From: Lunularia cruciata
Lineage: Eukaryota > Streptophyta > Marchantiopsida > Lunulariales > Lunulariaceae
Reading direction: 5' to 3'
Length of the DNA stretch: 64,000 bases
Assembly: GCA_948567375.1 (NCBI GenBank)
Contig: OX419759.1
Location: forward strand, 44,741,493 to 44,805,492
Below are positions 48,868 to 58,499 of the stretch, piece after piece. Positions within the stretch are counted from its first letter, which is position 1; each line of letters starts with the position of its first letter. Position numbers and translations under genes: made by a program. Under the pieces are notes generated by a model, which was not told the origin of the DNA, made no database searches, and was given only the letters and a program-made list of their open reading frames with translations.

Positions 48868-49860
48868 GAGGGGATATGCCTATTGGAGTTGTTTGGTGGG
48901 ATCAGCACCGGACTAGCTGCGGTGTTACAGGCGGGTATATGAGTACAGAGGTACTTGTATGTAGAGAGGGGTGAGACTGTTAGGCGAGTCTCTCTACATC
49001 ATGTGGCACACTTGGCCTATTGGTATCCAGAGTTATTACCGATGTCAGCAGTCAGAGGTTACCAGAAGGCCTCACCGGGAGACATTTCCTTACTGGGGGC
49101 GCATGACCTAGAGAGACATGGGCCTATTCACTTGGTGATTTCTAGATGGCCATGTCAGGGACATACACGTGCGGGCCGTGGTTTGGGTCTTCAGGATCCT
49201 CGTTTTGGTGTGTTTTGGGAGATGTTATGGATACTATGACATCTCCAGGTTCATCAATCTGTTTCTCCAGCTTACCTTTTGGAGAACGTTCCCTTGATGG
49301 GTGATTCTTGTACTAGAGTGGTGGCGAGTACACATCAGGTCCATTCTTGGATGGGACCTGCTGTATTGTTAGATGCAGCCAGAGTGGGATCACGGGCTCA
49401 TCGTCTTTGTCTTTGGTGGACGAACCTCTTACCCAGAGAGGTTCTACAACGTGCTTATGATGGGATTCAGCGACTGGACCACATTCTTGTTGATGATATC
49501 TTGGATGTTGGGCGTCAGTCTCAGATAGTGGTAGTGGCTGATAGGTCACCTATGGCAGTGGTGAACCTAGTTGGACAGCCTAGAGCTGCATTTCGCACAC
49601 TCATGAGTTTCCCAGGCTCTCATGCTTTTTGAGAGGGAGGACCTGGACTTGTTTGGGACTCACAGTTATAGTAGTTGGTGGAGCCCAACGTTGATGAGAG
49701 AGAGTGGGCGATGGGTTTTTGCAGCGGTATTACCGCTGTTCCAGCAATGTCAGAGGCATCTAGACGTCAGGTGTTAGGTCAGGCTATGGACCTGAACTGT
49801 TTGACCTGGATTGTGAGCCTTGGCTTGGCAGAGCAGCGTAGGATGCACTTGATAGGCATC
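48868..49860 (+). pseudogene. M1 cytosine-5 DNA methyltransferase domain
   Basis: The domain lies in frame between protease and RT. Visible motifs in family order: I, LLELFGGISTGLAAVLQAG (48880-48936, SAM binding); II, YLYVERGE; IV, WPCQGHTRAG with the catalytic Pro-Cys at 49150-49155; VI, LLENVP (ENV at 49282-49290); VIII, AHRLCLWWTNLLP (from 49396, QxRxR-like, second Arg now Cys, CGT to TGT); IX/X, DEREWAMGF and SEASRRQVLGQAMDLN (49759-49800). The GIS/ATGL form of motif I, AHR-R-W-N and ER-MGF resemble DNMT3/DRM-type enzymes; PCQG resembles other C5 methylases. Stops interrupt it at 48940, 49237, 49630, 49669 and 49672. About 330 residues, full catalytic-domain length. Confidence 0.9.
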
Positions 49861-50199
49861 ACCACTCGGACACTTGTGAGCCCTGTGCCTATCGAGACGA
49901 TTCAGGCACATGCTGGGGGCGATGGACCGAGTGGACATGGTATTCTTGGGACACATCCAATAGCTACTAGGAAGAGTGGTCTACTTGGAGTCCATCTAGG
50001 TGAGCGTGGGCTACTTGGATTACACCCTTGGTCCACATGGGATGCAGCCAGAGGACGTTTGGAGCTTGCAGCAAGAGTGGAGGGAGTTTTTCACACAGAG
50101 GTTGGGACCTCTAGTGGTCGGAAGCATGACACCATTGCTCCCAAGGGTTCAGTGTAGCAGCCAGTCAGTACGTCTTCCACTCCTACTACAGTTACAGAG

Positions 50200-51180
50200 G
50201 ATATTTGGGAGCCAGATCTTGGACCCAAGCTTACTGGAGAGGAAAGACGGAGGGTTTGGAGGTTCTTGAGGAGTCACACGAGTTGTTTTGCTTTCAGTAT
50301 GAAGGATTTGGGTGCTCTGAAGGGACCTGGTATACGGATTGAGCTGACTAGCGACACACCAGTTTTTCAACGTCCTTATCGATATAGTGATATGGAGAGG
50401 ACACTGATTCAGAGCCGGAGTAGTGACCTTTTTGAGGCTGGTTTGGTGGAGATTTCACATGGAGAGTATGCATCAGCGACAATGATGCCAGCCAAGAAAG
50501 ATATGCATGGAAACTATACAGATAGGCGGATATGTGGAGATTACCGTCCTATCAACCGATAGACCAAGGTTGATCGGTATGCCATGCCTACACCGGAGGA
50601 GATTTTTGATGCGATTGGGCATGCAAAGGTCTTCAGTACTTTGGATCTTCGAGCGGGATATCATCAGTTGCCGATCAGGGAGGAGGATAAGTCCAAGATA
50701 GCATTTTAGGCTATTGATCCTCACGGCAAGGATGTGTTATATCAGTGGAGGTTCTTACCATTTGGGTTGAAGAATGCTCCTGCTGAGTTCCAAAGGGTCA
50801 TGGATAGGATCCTAGCTGGATTGGATTTTGCTTGGTGTTATATTGATGACATTTTGGTCTATAGCACTACTGTGGAGGAGCATGAGAGACAGTTGTTGGA
50901 GGTGTTTGAGAGGTTGAGATCTCATGGACTCAAACTACATCCTGGGAAGTGTAGGTTCTTCCACGAGCAAGTTGAGTATTTGGGTCACACTATCTACCCC
51001 GGAGGACTTGGTGTTCAACAAACCAAGGTGGAGGCTATTGCACGTATTCCTCGGCCTACGGATGTGAGCAGAGTGCAAGCATTCCTTGGGTTGGCGAACT
51101 TCTATCGCCGCTATGTTAGAGGATTTAGTGCCATTGCCAAGGCCTTGACGAAGCTGACCAAGCTTACACAGGAGTGGTGT
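50200..51180 (+). pseudogene. M1 reverse transcriptase
   Basis: Gypsy RT motifs in order: ICGDYRPINR (50534-50562), FSTLDLRAGYHQLPI (50632-50680), QWRFLPFGLKNAPAEFQRVM (50743-50802), CYIDDILVYS (catalytic YIDD at 50839-50850), GKCRFFHEQVEYLGH (50947-50991) and VQAFLGLANFYRRYVRGF (51076-51126). The enzyme copies element RNA to DNA. In-frame stops are at 50155, 50560 and 50707; the frame is otherwise intact. Confidence 0.92.
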
Positions 51181-51645
51181 TGGGGAGATGAGCAGGAGAG
51201 AGCTTTTGTAGAGCTCAAGGAGAGGTTGACATCTACTCCTATTTTGAGGAGACCGATCAAGGAACGACCATTTCAGGTTCACACTGATTGGAGTATGTTG
51301 GAGCTTGGAGCAATGCTCACCCAACATGATGATGAGGAGAAGGAGTTTATGGTGGCCTATGCTAGTCGCTCCAACAATTCAGCGGAGGCGAAGTATAGTT
51401 CATATGAGGGAGAGTGCTTGGTAGCAGTTTGGGCAGTAGCACATTTCTGATGTTACCTGTTTGGTAACCTCTTCACTCTCATCACTGATCATCAGCTGCT
51501 GAAGTGGTTGATGGAGTCCGATAAGCTTTCAGGGAAGCTTGCATGATGGGCTCTAATTTTATAGGAGTATGATTTCATGGTTGTTCATAGACCTAGAGTG
51601 GTGAACCGTGATGCAGATGGGTTGAGTAGAAACCCATGTCCCAGC
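51181..51645 (+). pseudogene. M1 RNase H
   Basis: RNase H motifs: PFQVHTDWSMLELGAML (51265-51315), YASRSNNSAEAKYSSYEGEC with the catalytic Glu (51358-51417), LITDHQLLKWLM (51478-51513) and VVHRPRVVNRDADGLSR (51580-51630). It removes RNA from the hybrid. Stops at 51448, 51544 and 51562 fall where the Gypsy consensus has Arg, Arg and Gln. Confidence 0.9.
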
Positions 51646-51825
51646 CAGCAGGATCAGACCGGAGCACGTTGGCATGGTGAGACAGATGAGGAGATGGTGC
51701 CAGGTTGGCATGCATTGGCCTTTCTGTGTATATTTGCAAAGACTTTGGTGGTATCTCTCTCAGCGCATACAGGAGGAGTTATTGAGGTCACAGATCTAGA
51801 GAGTGAAGATATTGGTACAGTTTAG

Positions 51826-52745
51826 CAAGACATTCATGATGATGTCTTAGTGATGGACTATCTTCGCACTGGTGCTATGGGTGGCATAGTTGGGGCCAAG
51901 GAGAGAGACCGTGTTCTTCAGCGAGCCAGACGGTTCAGATTGGAGGGTAGACACCTTTTGCGTGTATGGGAGGATGGTAGAGTGCGAGTAGTACCACTTC
52001 CAGCACAGAGACCACAGTTGGTCCATCATGCTCATGAGGAGCTAGGACATTTTGGAGTAAAGCGTACATATAGCTTACTCCAGAGTCATTATTGGTGGTG
52101 CGGTATGCAGACCGAGGTATAGCAGTTGGTTGCCAGATGTGTGGTTTGTGACCGAGTTAGAGCATCATTCAATGCTCCTACGCCATAGTTACATCCATTA
52201 CCTATCATGGGATTGGGTTACCGTTGGAGTTTGGACTTTGCCGGACCTTTACCACTGACTGTGAGACATCATTGGTATGTTTTGGTGATGGTGGAGCACT
52301 TCTCCAAGTGGATTGAGTTGGTGGCACTTCCTGACAAGTCTAGTGAGGGGACAACTTACTCGTTCCTGGATCGAGTTCTTAGTCATTTTGGTGCACCAGC
52401 TGAGGTTTTGACTGATCAGGGTACAAAGTTCTTGGGGGAGTTTTAGGTCTTGTGTGACAAGGCTTTGATTGATCATCGTACTACATCCCGAGATCACCTT
52501 GAGGCAGATGGCTTAGCAGAGAGAGTGGTTCAGACGGTGAAGAGAGGATTGCGGAAGTATGGTTTGCAAAGAGGCCACTTGGGAGATTGGGATCTCCAGT
52601 TACCTTGGTTGGCCATGGGCTATCGGTTCAGCCGGCAAGCCTACTTAGCATCCTTCTCTCCATACTTTCTATGGATAAAATCCAGATTTACCTATAGCCA
52701 TTCATCAAGATGCTACTATAGTTTTGGACTTGGATGACCCCAATG
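51826..52745 (+). pseudogene. M1 integrase
   Basis: The zinc-binding region is LVHHAHEELGHFGVKRTY with CVVCDR (52018-52155). Core: WSLDFAGPLP (52228-52257, first Asp), VLTDQGTKFLGEF (52408-52446, second Asp) and EADGLAERVVQTVKRGL (52501-52551, Glu). It joins element DNA to the genome. Stops are at 51823, 52120, 52186 and 52444. A one-base frameshift near 52665-52672 (SPYF to FYG) moves the rest to the next frame, which reads NPDLPIAIHQDATIVLDL. Confidence 0.9.
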
Positions 52746-53266
52746 TATAGATGAGCGCATGTTCTCAGCGGGTAGAGATCTTTCGGAGAGTGATGCCGAT
52801 GGCCTTTGAGAACTTGGCGATTGCTCAGCATAGAGATACTTTACGCTATGCTACCATTCAAGGAGGAGGTTATAGACCCTCGATCCGTTGATTTCATCTA
52901 GGCGACTATGCATATCTATAGCAGACAGCACCGATGACACTTGATGTTTCTACACGTCGCACTATCTTGAGAGTGCGTGAGGTTTTGCCATCTAGAGTTC
53001 TTGTGTTAGAAGGACGTGATGGTGTTGTTTGGAAGGATCATGTGCGCAATTGTGCGCCATGCCACCTTCCAAACATTGATGGTACTATGGACCCAAGCTT
53101 GGCACTTGTACGTGCAGGCTTGAAGTGTATGTTATGTGGCTCTTTTGGTGGAGCTACTACTATGTTAGTGTGTGATAGCTGTTCTAGAGGATGGCATATG
53201 GCATGTATGACTCCTCCCCTCATGATGGTTCCTCAAGGACAGTGGTTATATCCTAGATGTACTTGA
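52746..53266 (+). pseudogene. M1 integrase C-terminus with PHD-like finger
   Basis: After the frameshift the tail reads FRRVMPMAFENLAIAQHRD, an SH3-like segment (FHLGDYAYL, LRVREVLPSRVLVLEGRDG) and then a C4HC3 finger. The finger has Cys at 53126, 53135, 53171 and 53180, His at 53195, Cys at 53204 and Cys at 53258. Its seventh ligand position (53249) is Tyr (TAT for TGT). The context CDSCSRGWHMACMTPP and GQW-YPRC is typical of PHD fingers, which bind histone tails. Stops occur at 52676 (TAA), 52748, 52889 and 52919. The finger replaces the chromodomain found in B and E. Confidence 0.85.
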
Positions 53267-53420
53267 CCTATAGCTACTTCATTCTTTATATGGTATAGAT
53301 TGCAGACAGGCGACTAACGATGGGGCTCCATAGCACCCAGCCTCCTGATCTTTGCCCATTAGAGGGTATACCATATACTTAGAGTAGATGGCTATCTGGA
53401 GTTAGAGGGACCTAACCGCC

Positions 53421-54102
53421 AGCTAGGGGGGCCATTGTGGCACTTTAGAGTCTATGTATGACTTATATGTGAGTTGTGCTTCTATAGTGTATGATGTTGA
53501 CAGCGATGTATGTTGTGTAGCAATGTATATACGCACGATAGCTGTCACGCCATTTGTAGTTCCGCATCTAGTTGCTCGGACACTAGAGTTCTAGTGATAG
53601 TAGTTAGAGTTATTCTAGCAGTTTCTCAAGGACTACTTTCCGATAGTCTGATTTGGTGTTCGGGGTACTGACTTCACGGTGGGGCCCATTGTCACTTTGC
53701 ACCGTTCACACCGTCGAGTGTGCCATCAGCGGGACCGTTAGGGTTCCAGTGCTAGCTCGAGTCCAGGGGTATAGTTTCAAAGGTGAGCTCCAAAGAGCTC
53801 ACTTCTCTGATGTTGAGCCTTCAAGTTCTTGGCTATGGTGGACAGAGGCCGGCTAGCGTCACCTGGATTCTCTATGCTTGAGTGGGTATGGCTTGACTGT
53901 AATCAGTGCCCAGTTGTTGGCAATTTATAGAGTGACAGATCAAGTACTGATCTGAGTTGAGTTGAGTTGAGTTGAGAGTGTTAAGCAATCTGATTATTGT
54001 GGCACTTTAGAGTCTATGTATGACTTATGTGTGAGTTGTGCTTCTATAGTGTATGATGTCGACAGCGATGTATGTTGTGTAGCAATGTATATATGCACGA
54101 CA
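53421..54102 (+). repeat. M1 3' end: G-rich tract, block R, partial LTR, second block R
   Basis: AGCTAGGGGGGCC (53421-53433) looks like a polypurine tract. It is followed by a block of about 104 bp (53435-53538, TGTGGCACTTTAGAG to GCACGA). Then comes an LTR copy of 454 bp (53543-53996) matching only the first 449 bp of the 5' LTR. Then the 104-bp block returns (53997-54100) and the element ends GACA at 54102. The last two-thirds of the 5' LTR are missing here. Confidence 0.85.
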
Positions 54103-56509
54103 ATTATTCAAGTCCTTCGTAGTAGGATATACATGAATCATTTTGCTCAGTTGGTCAGCAAAGACTACAATTGAGTCAAACCCTAAGGTGATCTTGGGCA
54201 ATTCACAAACCAGATCCATGCTTGCTTGTTCCCAAAATTGTGTAGGAGTAGGGACGGGTTGTATGAGTCTTGAGGGAGCTTGATTAGAAGGTTTATCTTG
54301 TTGATAGAGTAGGTATCTTTGAATATATTCCATCACATTGTTGCTCATCTTGGGCCAATAATAATGGCATTTATTGCATCTAAGGTCTTGTCCACTCCAA
54401 AATGACCTTCAATGGCAAAATCATGATATTTTGCTAGGATGGTGGTTCTTATATTTGTAGCATCCGGGATCCATAACTTACCATCACAAAAGGTGAATCT
54501 TTAGGAATTAGTGATGCCTTTAGATGAATGAGCTCCTACAATCTATGGGTCAATTTTTAAAGTAGCAAGAATCCTTGGCCAAAATTTTGGGTTCATCTTG
54601 AACTCTACGACCAGATTGTTTGCAATAAATATTAGGGTGAATGTATCTGCAAGTTGCCTCTTGCCTTCAACATATATAATCTTCATGTTGAACAATTACC
54701 TCTATTTTTCCCATGAAATCTATTGACAAGATATATCTTTTTATGTCTTGAGGTAAACTAAAGGTTTGTGGTCTATCTTCACTACAAATTCCTTCTCGCT
54801 AAGATAGTGCTTCCAATGCTTGGTTGCAAGGACAATGACTAGCTCTTCTCATTTGGTGGTGTGATAGTTACATTTTTCTAATAACAACTTTTAGGAGAAA
54901 TATGCAGCTAGGTGCCATCTTTCATGCCACTCTTGTTGTAGGATTGCTCCTATTGCTATGCTTGATGCATCTATAACCAACTTGATTGGACATTTTGGGT
55001 CGTACCATTTCAAGATTGGTGCATGTAGTAATGTGTCTTTCAATTCTTGAAAGGCCAATTCTTGTGTGGTTCCTCACATTCACTTCTTCCTCTTGCCAAG
55101 TAGTTTCATTAAAGGTTGTGTGACCTTGGAGAAGTACTTGACAAATAGATGATAGAATCCCATCAATCCCAAGAAACTCTTGAGTTGAGTCTAATCTTCT
55201 AGAGCACTCCATTTCTAAAGAACCTCTATTTTATCTATTAATACTTGTATAGCTAGTGCACTTACTATATGATCCAAGTAGTCTACTTCAGAATTGCCAA
55301 ACTTACACTTTGAGATTTGGCATACAACTTATTTTATTACAAAATATGGAGGACTTCTCATAGATGTTGCTTGTGCTCCATCATTATCTTATTGTAGACT
55401 AAGATATCATCTAAGAAAGTGATAATAGATTTATCTAAGTATAGAAAAAATATGTCATTCATCAAACTCATGAAAGTGGCTGGTGCATTGATGAGGCCAA
55501 ACGACAACACCAAGTACTCAAAGTGACCATACATTGTTCAAAAAGCTATTTTGTGTACATCTTCCTTTGCAATCCTAATTTGGTTGTAATTGCTCTGTAG
55601 ATCAAGTTTGGTGAAATGTTTTGCCTCATTGAGTTGATCAAATAGGTCATCCATGTGGGGTAAGGGATATTTTTCTTCACCATTTGTTGATTTAGGCCCG
55701 ATAGTCAATGCACATGCACATTGTACTATCCTTCTTCTTCATAAACAAGAAAAGGCCATATATGGTGATATGTTGGGTTAGATAAACCTTTATTTAGCAT
55801 ATCCTCAATTTGAGGCTTACACTCCTATAACTCATGAGGTGATAATCAAGATGGGGCCTTACAAGGAGATGTCTCCCCAAGAAATATCTTGATTTTATGA
55901 TCTACTCTCCTTTTTGGTGGGAATCCTAAGGGGAGGTCAGATTATCCAAGAAGACATCTTGAAACTCATTGACCAAACTTTCAATTTCTCAAGAACTTGT
56001 CTATCAAGTTGTACACTTTGGACTTCTTTTATTAGGCTCATGAAACATCTACTTATCTTATAGATAGTTGATATCCTTATAACATAGAGAGCTTGTTCTT
56101 GCTTGTATGATCTTTCTTTAACCGCAATGATATTCCATTGGCAAGTTCTCACTACTTTTTTTCTCCAATCAATTGTGGGGTTGTAGTGCTCTAACCATGA
56201 CATTGCCTAAGGTTGCATCATAATAAGTTAATCATATCACTTGCCAGTCAATCTCTTCTTGATACTCTCTTATAGACCCTTCTAGGTAACAACTCAATCC
56301 TCTTTGTCTGACCATTAGGTAACTCTACTTCTTAATTTTCATCCTTCTTTAGATCCATCTTCAACCTTATTGCAATAGATTGAGACCAGAAATTCTCTAT
56401 TGCTCCAAGGTCTATCAATACTCTCATCTGATTACCTTTTAGGACTCTATTTAGGACAATCAATTGTGATTTTGTCTACCTTATCCTTTGCACACTTTGT
56501 CATAACATT
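54103..56509 (-). pseudogene. E pol: protease region to integrase start
   Basis: Read on the minus strand from the right. The RT palm has TFLDDILVYNK with FLDD at 55406-55417, followed by RNase H and primer-grip fragments (about 54900-55212, including FLGIDGI). The integrase core start is FWEQASMDLVCELPKITLGFDSIVV, then FADQLSKMIHVYPTTKDLNN (54115-54250), where M1 interrupts it. Protease-side fragments lie near 56300-56500. Heavy frame disruption is present. The gene continues at 44084 after M1. Confidence 0.82.
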
Positions 56510-57434
56510 TGTAACACGCAAGCTAGTTTGCTCGGATGCTAGAGTGGTAGTGGTGGTAGTCATAGGTATTTTGATAATTACTTATGGATTAATTTTTGGT
56601 GGTCCAATTTCATGTTAGGGCTACTAATCACATGGTGAGATCCACCGTCACTTGCACCATTTGCATTGTCAAATGTGCTATCAATGGTGCTACTAGGGCT
56701 AGAGACTTAGGTCAAGCAAAGGAGTATAATTCAAGGTGCAGCTCTAGAGAGCTCACTTCTTTGATGTTGAGCCTTTGAGTTCTTGGCTATGGTGAATAGA
56801 GGTTAGCAAGTGTCACTTGGAGTCTCTTAGCTGGAGTAGATATGACTTGTTTGTAATCAATGCCCAATTGTTGGCAGATTGTTGAGTGAAGGATTGAGTA
56901 CCTTTTTTATTTGAGTGTGATTCAAGTTGAAGAAGAATTGATTACATCAAAGAAGTGAGAGTTAGGGGGAATTGAATGTAAGAATTAAGTGTGTTGGTGG
57001 TATCTCTAAGCTTAGCTAATGATTGGTACTTTGATCATGGTTCAAATTTCCTTGAGAATAATCATGTGCATAAGCTTTATGTGATTTGATGCAAATTTGG
57101 CAATATGACATACAATATGCGGAAGTGATAGCCATTTTCTTGAGAATGGAGTTAATTTGAGATAATGGGTATTCAATTTGAGCCCAAGCGGTGAAATCAA
57201 GTTGACTTTGGTGCAAGTTGAGCTTGAATTTCAAAAATTGAAGGTGAAGTTCGGAACCTAACTCCTCAAATTAGGGATTTGGAGATCCTCATCCTTCCAA
57301 TTTAGCTCGAGTGGAGGTTTAGCGGAGAATTTGGTGGTTAGCTAACTATAGAGGAGTTACATCAAATTTACATAAAATTTGGTGGAAGTCACTCAAACTA
57401 TTCTAGATTTGGCTCAAGCTGGATGAAGCTTGGC

Positions 57435-57850
57435 CAAATTTAGAGAAGGTTTGAATTGGCAATAAAAAAAGCTTCATTTGGCTAAATTTTGGCATTCAAT
57501 TTGGCTCAAGTTGGATAAAGCTTGGCTAGATTTGGAGAAATTTCAAATTGGCAAGAAGAAAGGCCTCATTTGGCTAAATTTTGGCATTTAATTTAGCTCA
57601 AATTAGGTGAAAATTGGGCAAATTCAAAGAGGATTCAAATTGGCAAGAAGAAAGGCCTCATTTGGCTAAATTTCAAATTTCCAATTGAGGAGTTACATCA
57701 AATTTACGTCAAATTTGGTGGAGGTTGCCTAGATTTGAAGGTCACTCAAACTGCCCCAATTTAGTTCAAGTAGGTGAAGCTTGACCAGATTTGGAGAGGT
57801 TTCAAATTAGCAAGAAGAAAGGCCTCATTTGGTTGTAAGAGGCCAACATG
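57435..57850 (+). repeat. 92-bp tandem repeats in the M2 LTR
   Basis: GC(T/C)TCATTTGGCTAAAT recurs at 57471, 57563 and 57655, and a further partial unit lies near 57822. A single related segment (AAGAAAGGCCTCATTTGG) exists in M1 at about 45180. Confidence 0.88.
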
Positions 57851-57911
57851 AGGCTAGCTAGTTTAGATGAGTTTTCTTGTTAATTGTTTGGCAAAATCTG
57901 CCCACCCTTCT

Positions 57912-57983
57912 AGATTGTACACAATAGGATTTGAACCCCCGATCTTTAGTTCCTAGACTAGTGCTCTAGCCAACTAATCCACC
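57912..57983 (-). other. tRNA-like segment in the M2 LTR
   Basis: The minus strand shows an A-box-like TTAGTTGGCTAGAGCAC and a B box GGGTTCAAATCC at tRNA spacing. It is homologous to 45343-45415 in M1. The acceptor ends do not pair, so it is not a functional tRNA gene. Confidence 0.65.
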
Positions 57984-58499
57984 TTCATTTGTTGTTTTAG
58001 TGATTGTTCCAAATGGGAGTAGAGTCAATCTAGTGTTGATCTATGAGATGGAGTGTTTTGTTTAGAATTCTTGTGATTGGACCTTCTCCATTCTTTACTT
58101 CCTATTTGTGCACCATGTTTGTATGAGGTGCCTTAACTTTAGAGTGTTGGTGCTTTGATGTGCTCTCAGTAATGTGACTAAAGTGATGATTAGTCAAACT
58201 ACTTGAGTTTTTCTCTAATGAGGTAGGAAATGATGACCTACATACCATGAGAGTGCATGTTGCGATGGTAGGTTAAAATTCACCCTTTCTTCTAATGTAG
58301 TTGTTATAATTAGAGCTATATTAGTGGGTGGTGTTCAATTGGTGGTGGCACTTGATGGTGATTCTTGGTGGGTTCTTGTGGTGGTTACAGTTGCAGTCCA
58401 AGTTACATTATCACGACGGATTTCTTTGGGAATTCCAATGGAGATAGTACTATAGTATGCAATGGTTTTACCCAAAGTGGCACTTGATATTAGCCTATA

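Larger units (their letters stand above)
44085..54102 (+). mobile_element. M1: Gypsy retrotransposon with DNA methyltransferase and PHD finger
   Basis: The 10.0-kb element is flanked by a 4-bp direct repeat ATTA (44081-44084 and 54103-54106) and lies in the integrase of E. It comprises a 1.47-kb 5' LTR, an initiator-Met-like primer site, gag with two zinc knuckles, protease, a cytosine-5 DNA methyltransferase domain, RT, RNase H, integrase, a PHD-like finger, an A/G-rich tract and a rearranged 3' LTR. It is visibly more GC-rich than its surroundings. All coding parts are interrupted by stops. I recall from published work that retrotransposon-borne methyltransferases have been described in dinoflagellates and charophyte algae. 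Confidence 0.93.
17124..56509 (-). mobile_element. Chromovirus E, minus strand, split into three blocks
   Basis: E is reconstructed from three blocks by continuity of its integrase. They are 17124-18397 (3' LTR, chromodomain, integrase end), 43837-44084 (integrase middle) and 54103-56509 (protease region, RT, RNase H, integrase start). A1 and M1 occupy the two gaps. Its 5' end is not seen because M2 and A3 follow to the right. A purine tract (AAAAGAGTGGAGG on the minus strand) lies immediately before the 3' LTR. The chromodomain makes it a chromovirus. All genes are decayed. Confidence 0.85.
56510..58011 (+). repeat. 5' LTR of M2
   Basis: About 1.5 kb, close to the 1468 bp of M1. Matching landmarks include GAGAGCTCACTTCT, GATGTTGAGCC, CAATGCCCAATTGTTGGCAG and GATTACATCA(A/G)AGAAGTGA. 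The last one shows that the sequence after GATTA in the M1 5' LTR is native. Confidence 0.82.

Noticed and set aside
46411-52446. Programmed stop-codon readthrough in M1 to express methyltransferase and RT
   Set aside because: Nineteen stops scattered through every domain, plus frameshifts, indicate decay; readthrough elements have a single stop between gag and pol.
53435-53538. Block R as the true start of the M1 3' LTR
   Set aside because: It follows a G-rich tract and starts TG, but both M1 and M2 begin at their 5' ends with the TGTCACGC/TGTAACACGC sequence, not with this block.
57912-57983. Functional tRNA gene
   Set aside because: A and B boxes are present but the acceptor strands do not pair and the anticodon stem is imperfect; it is called tRNA-like only.
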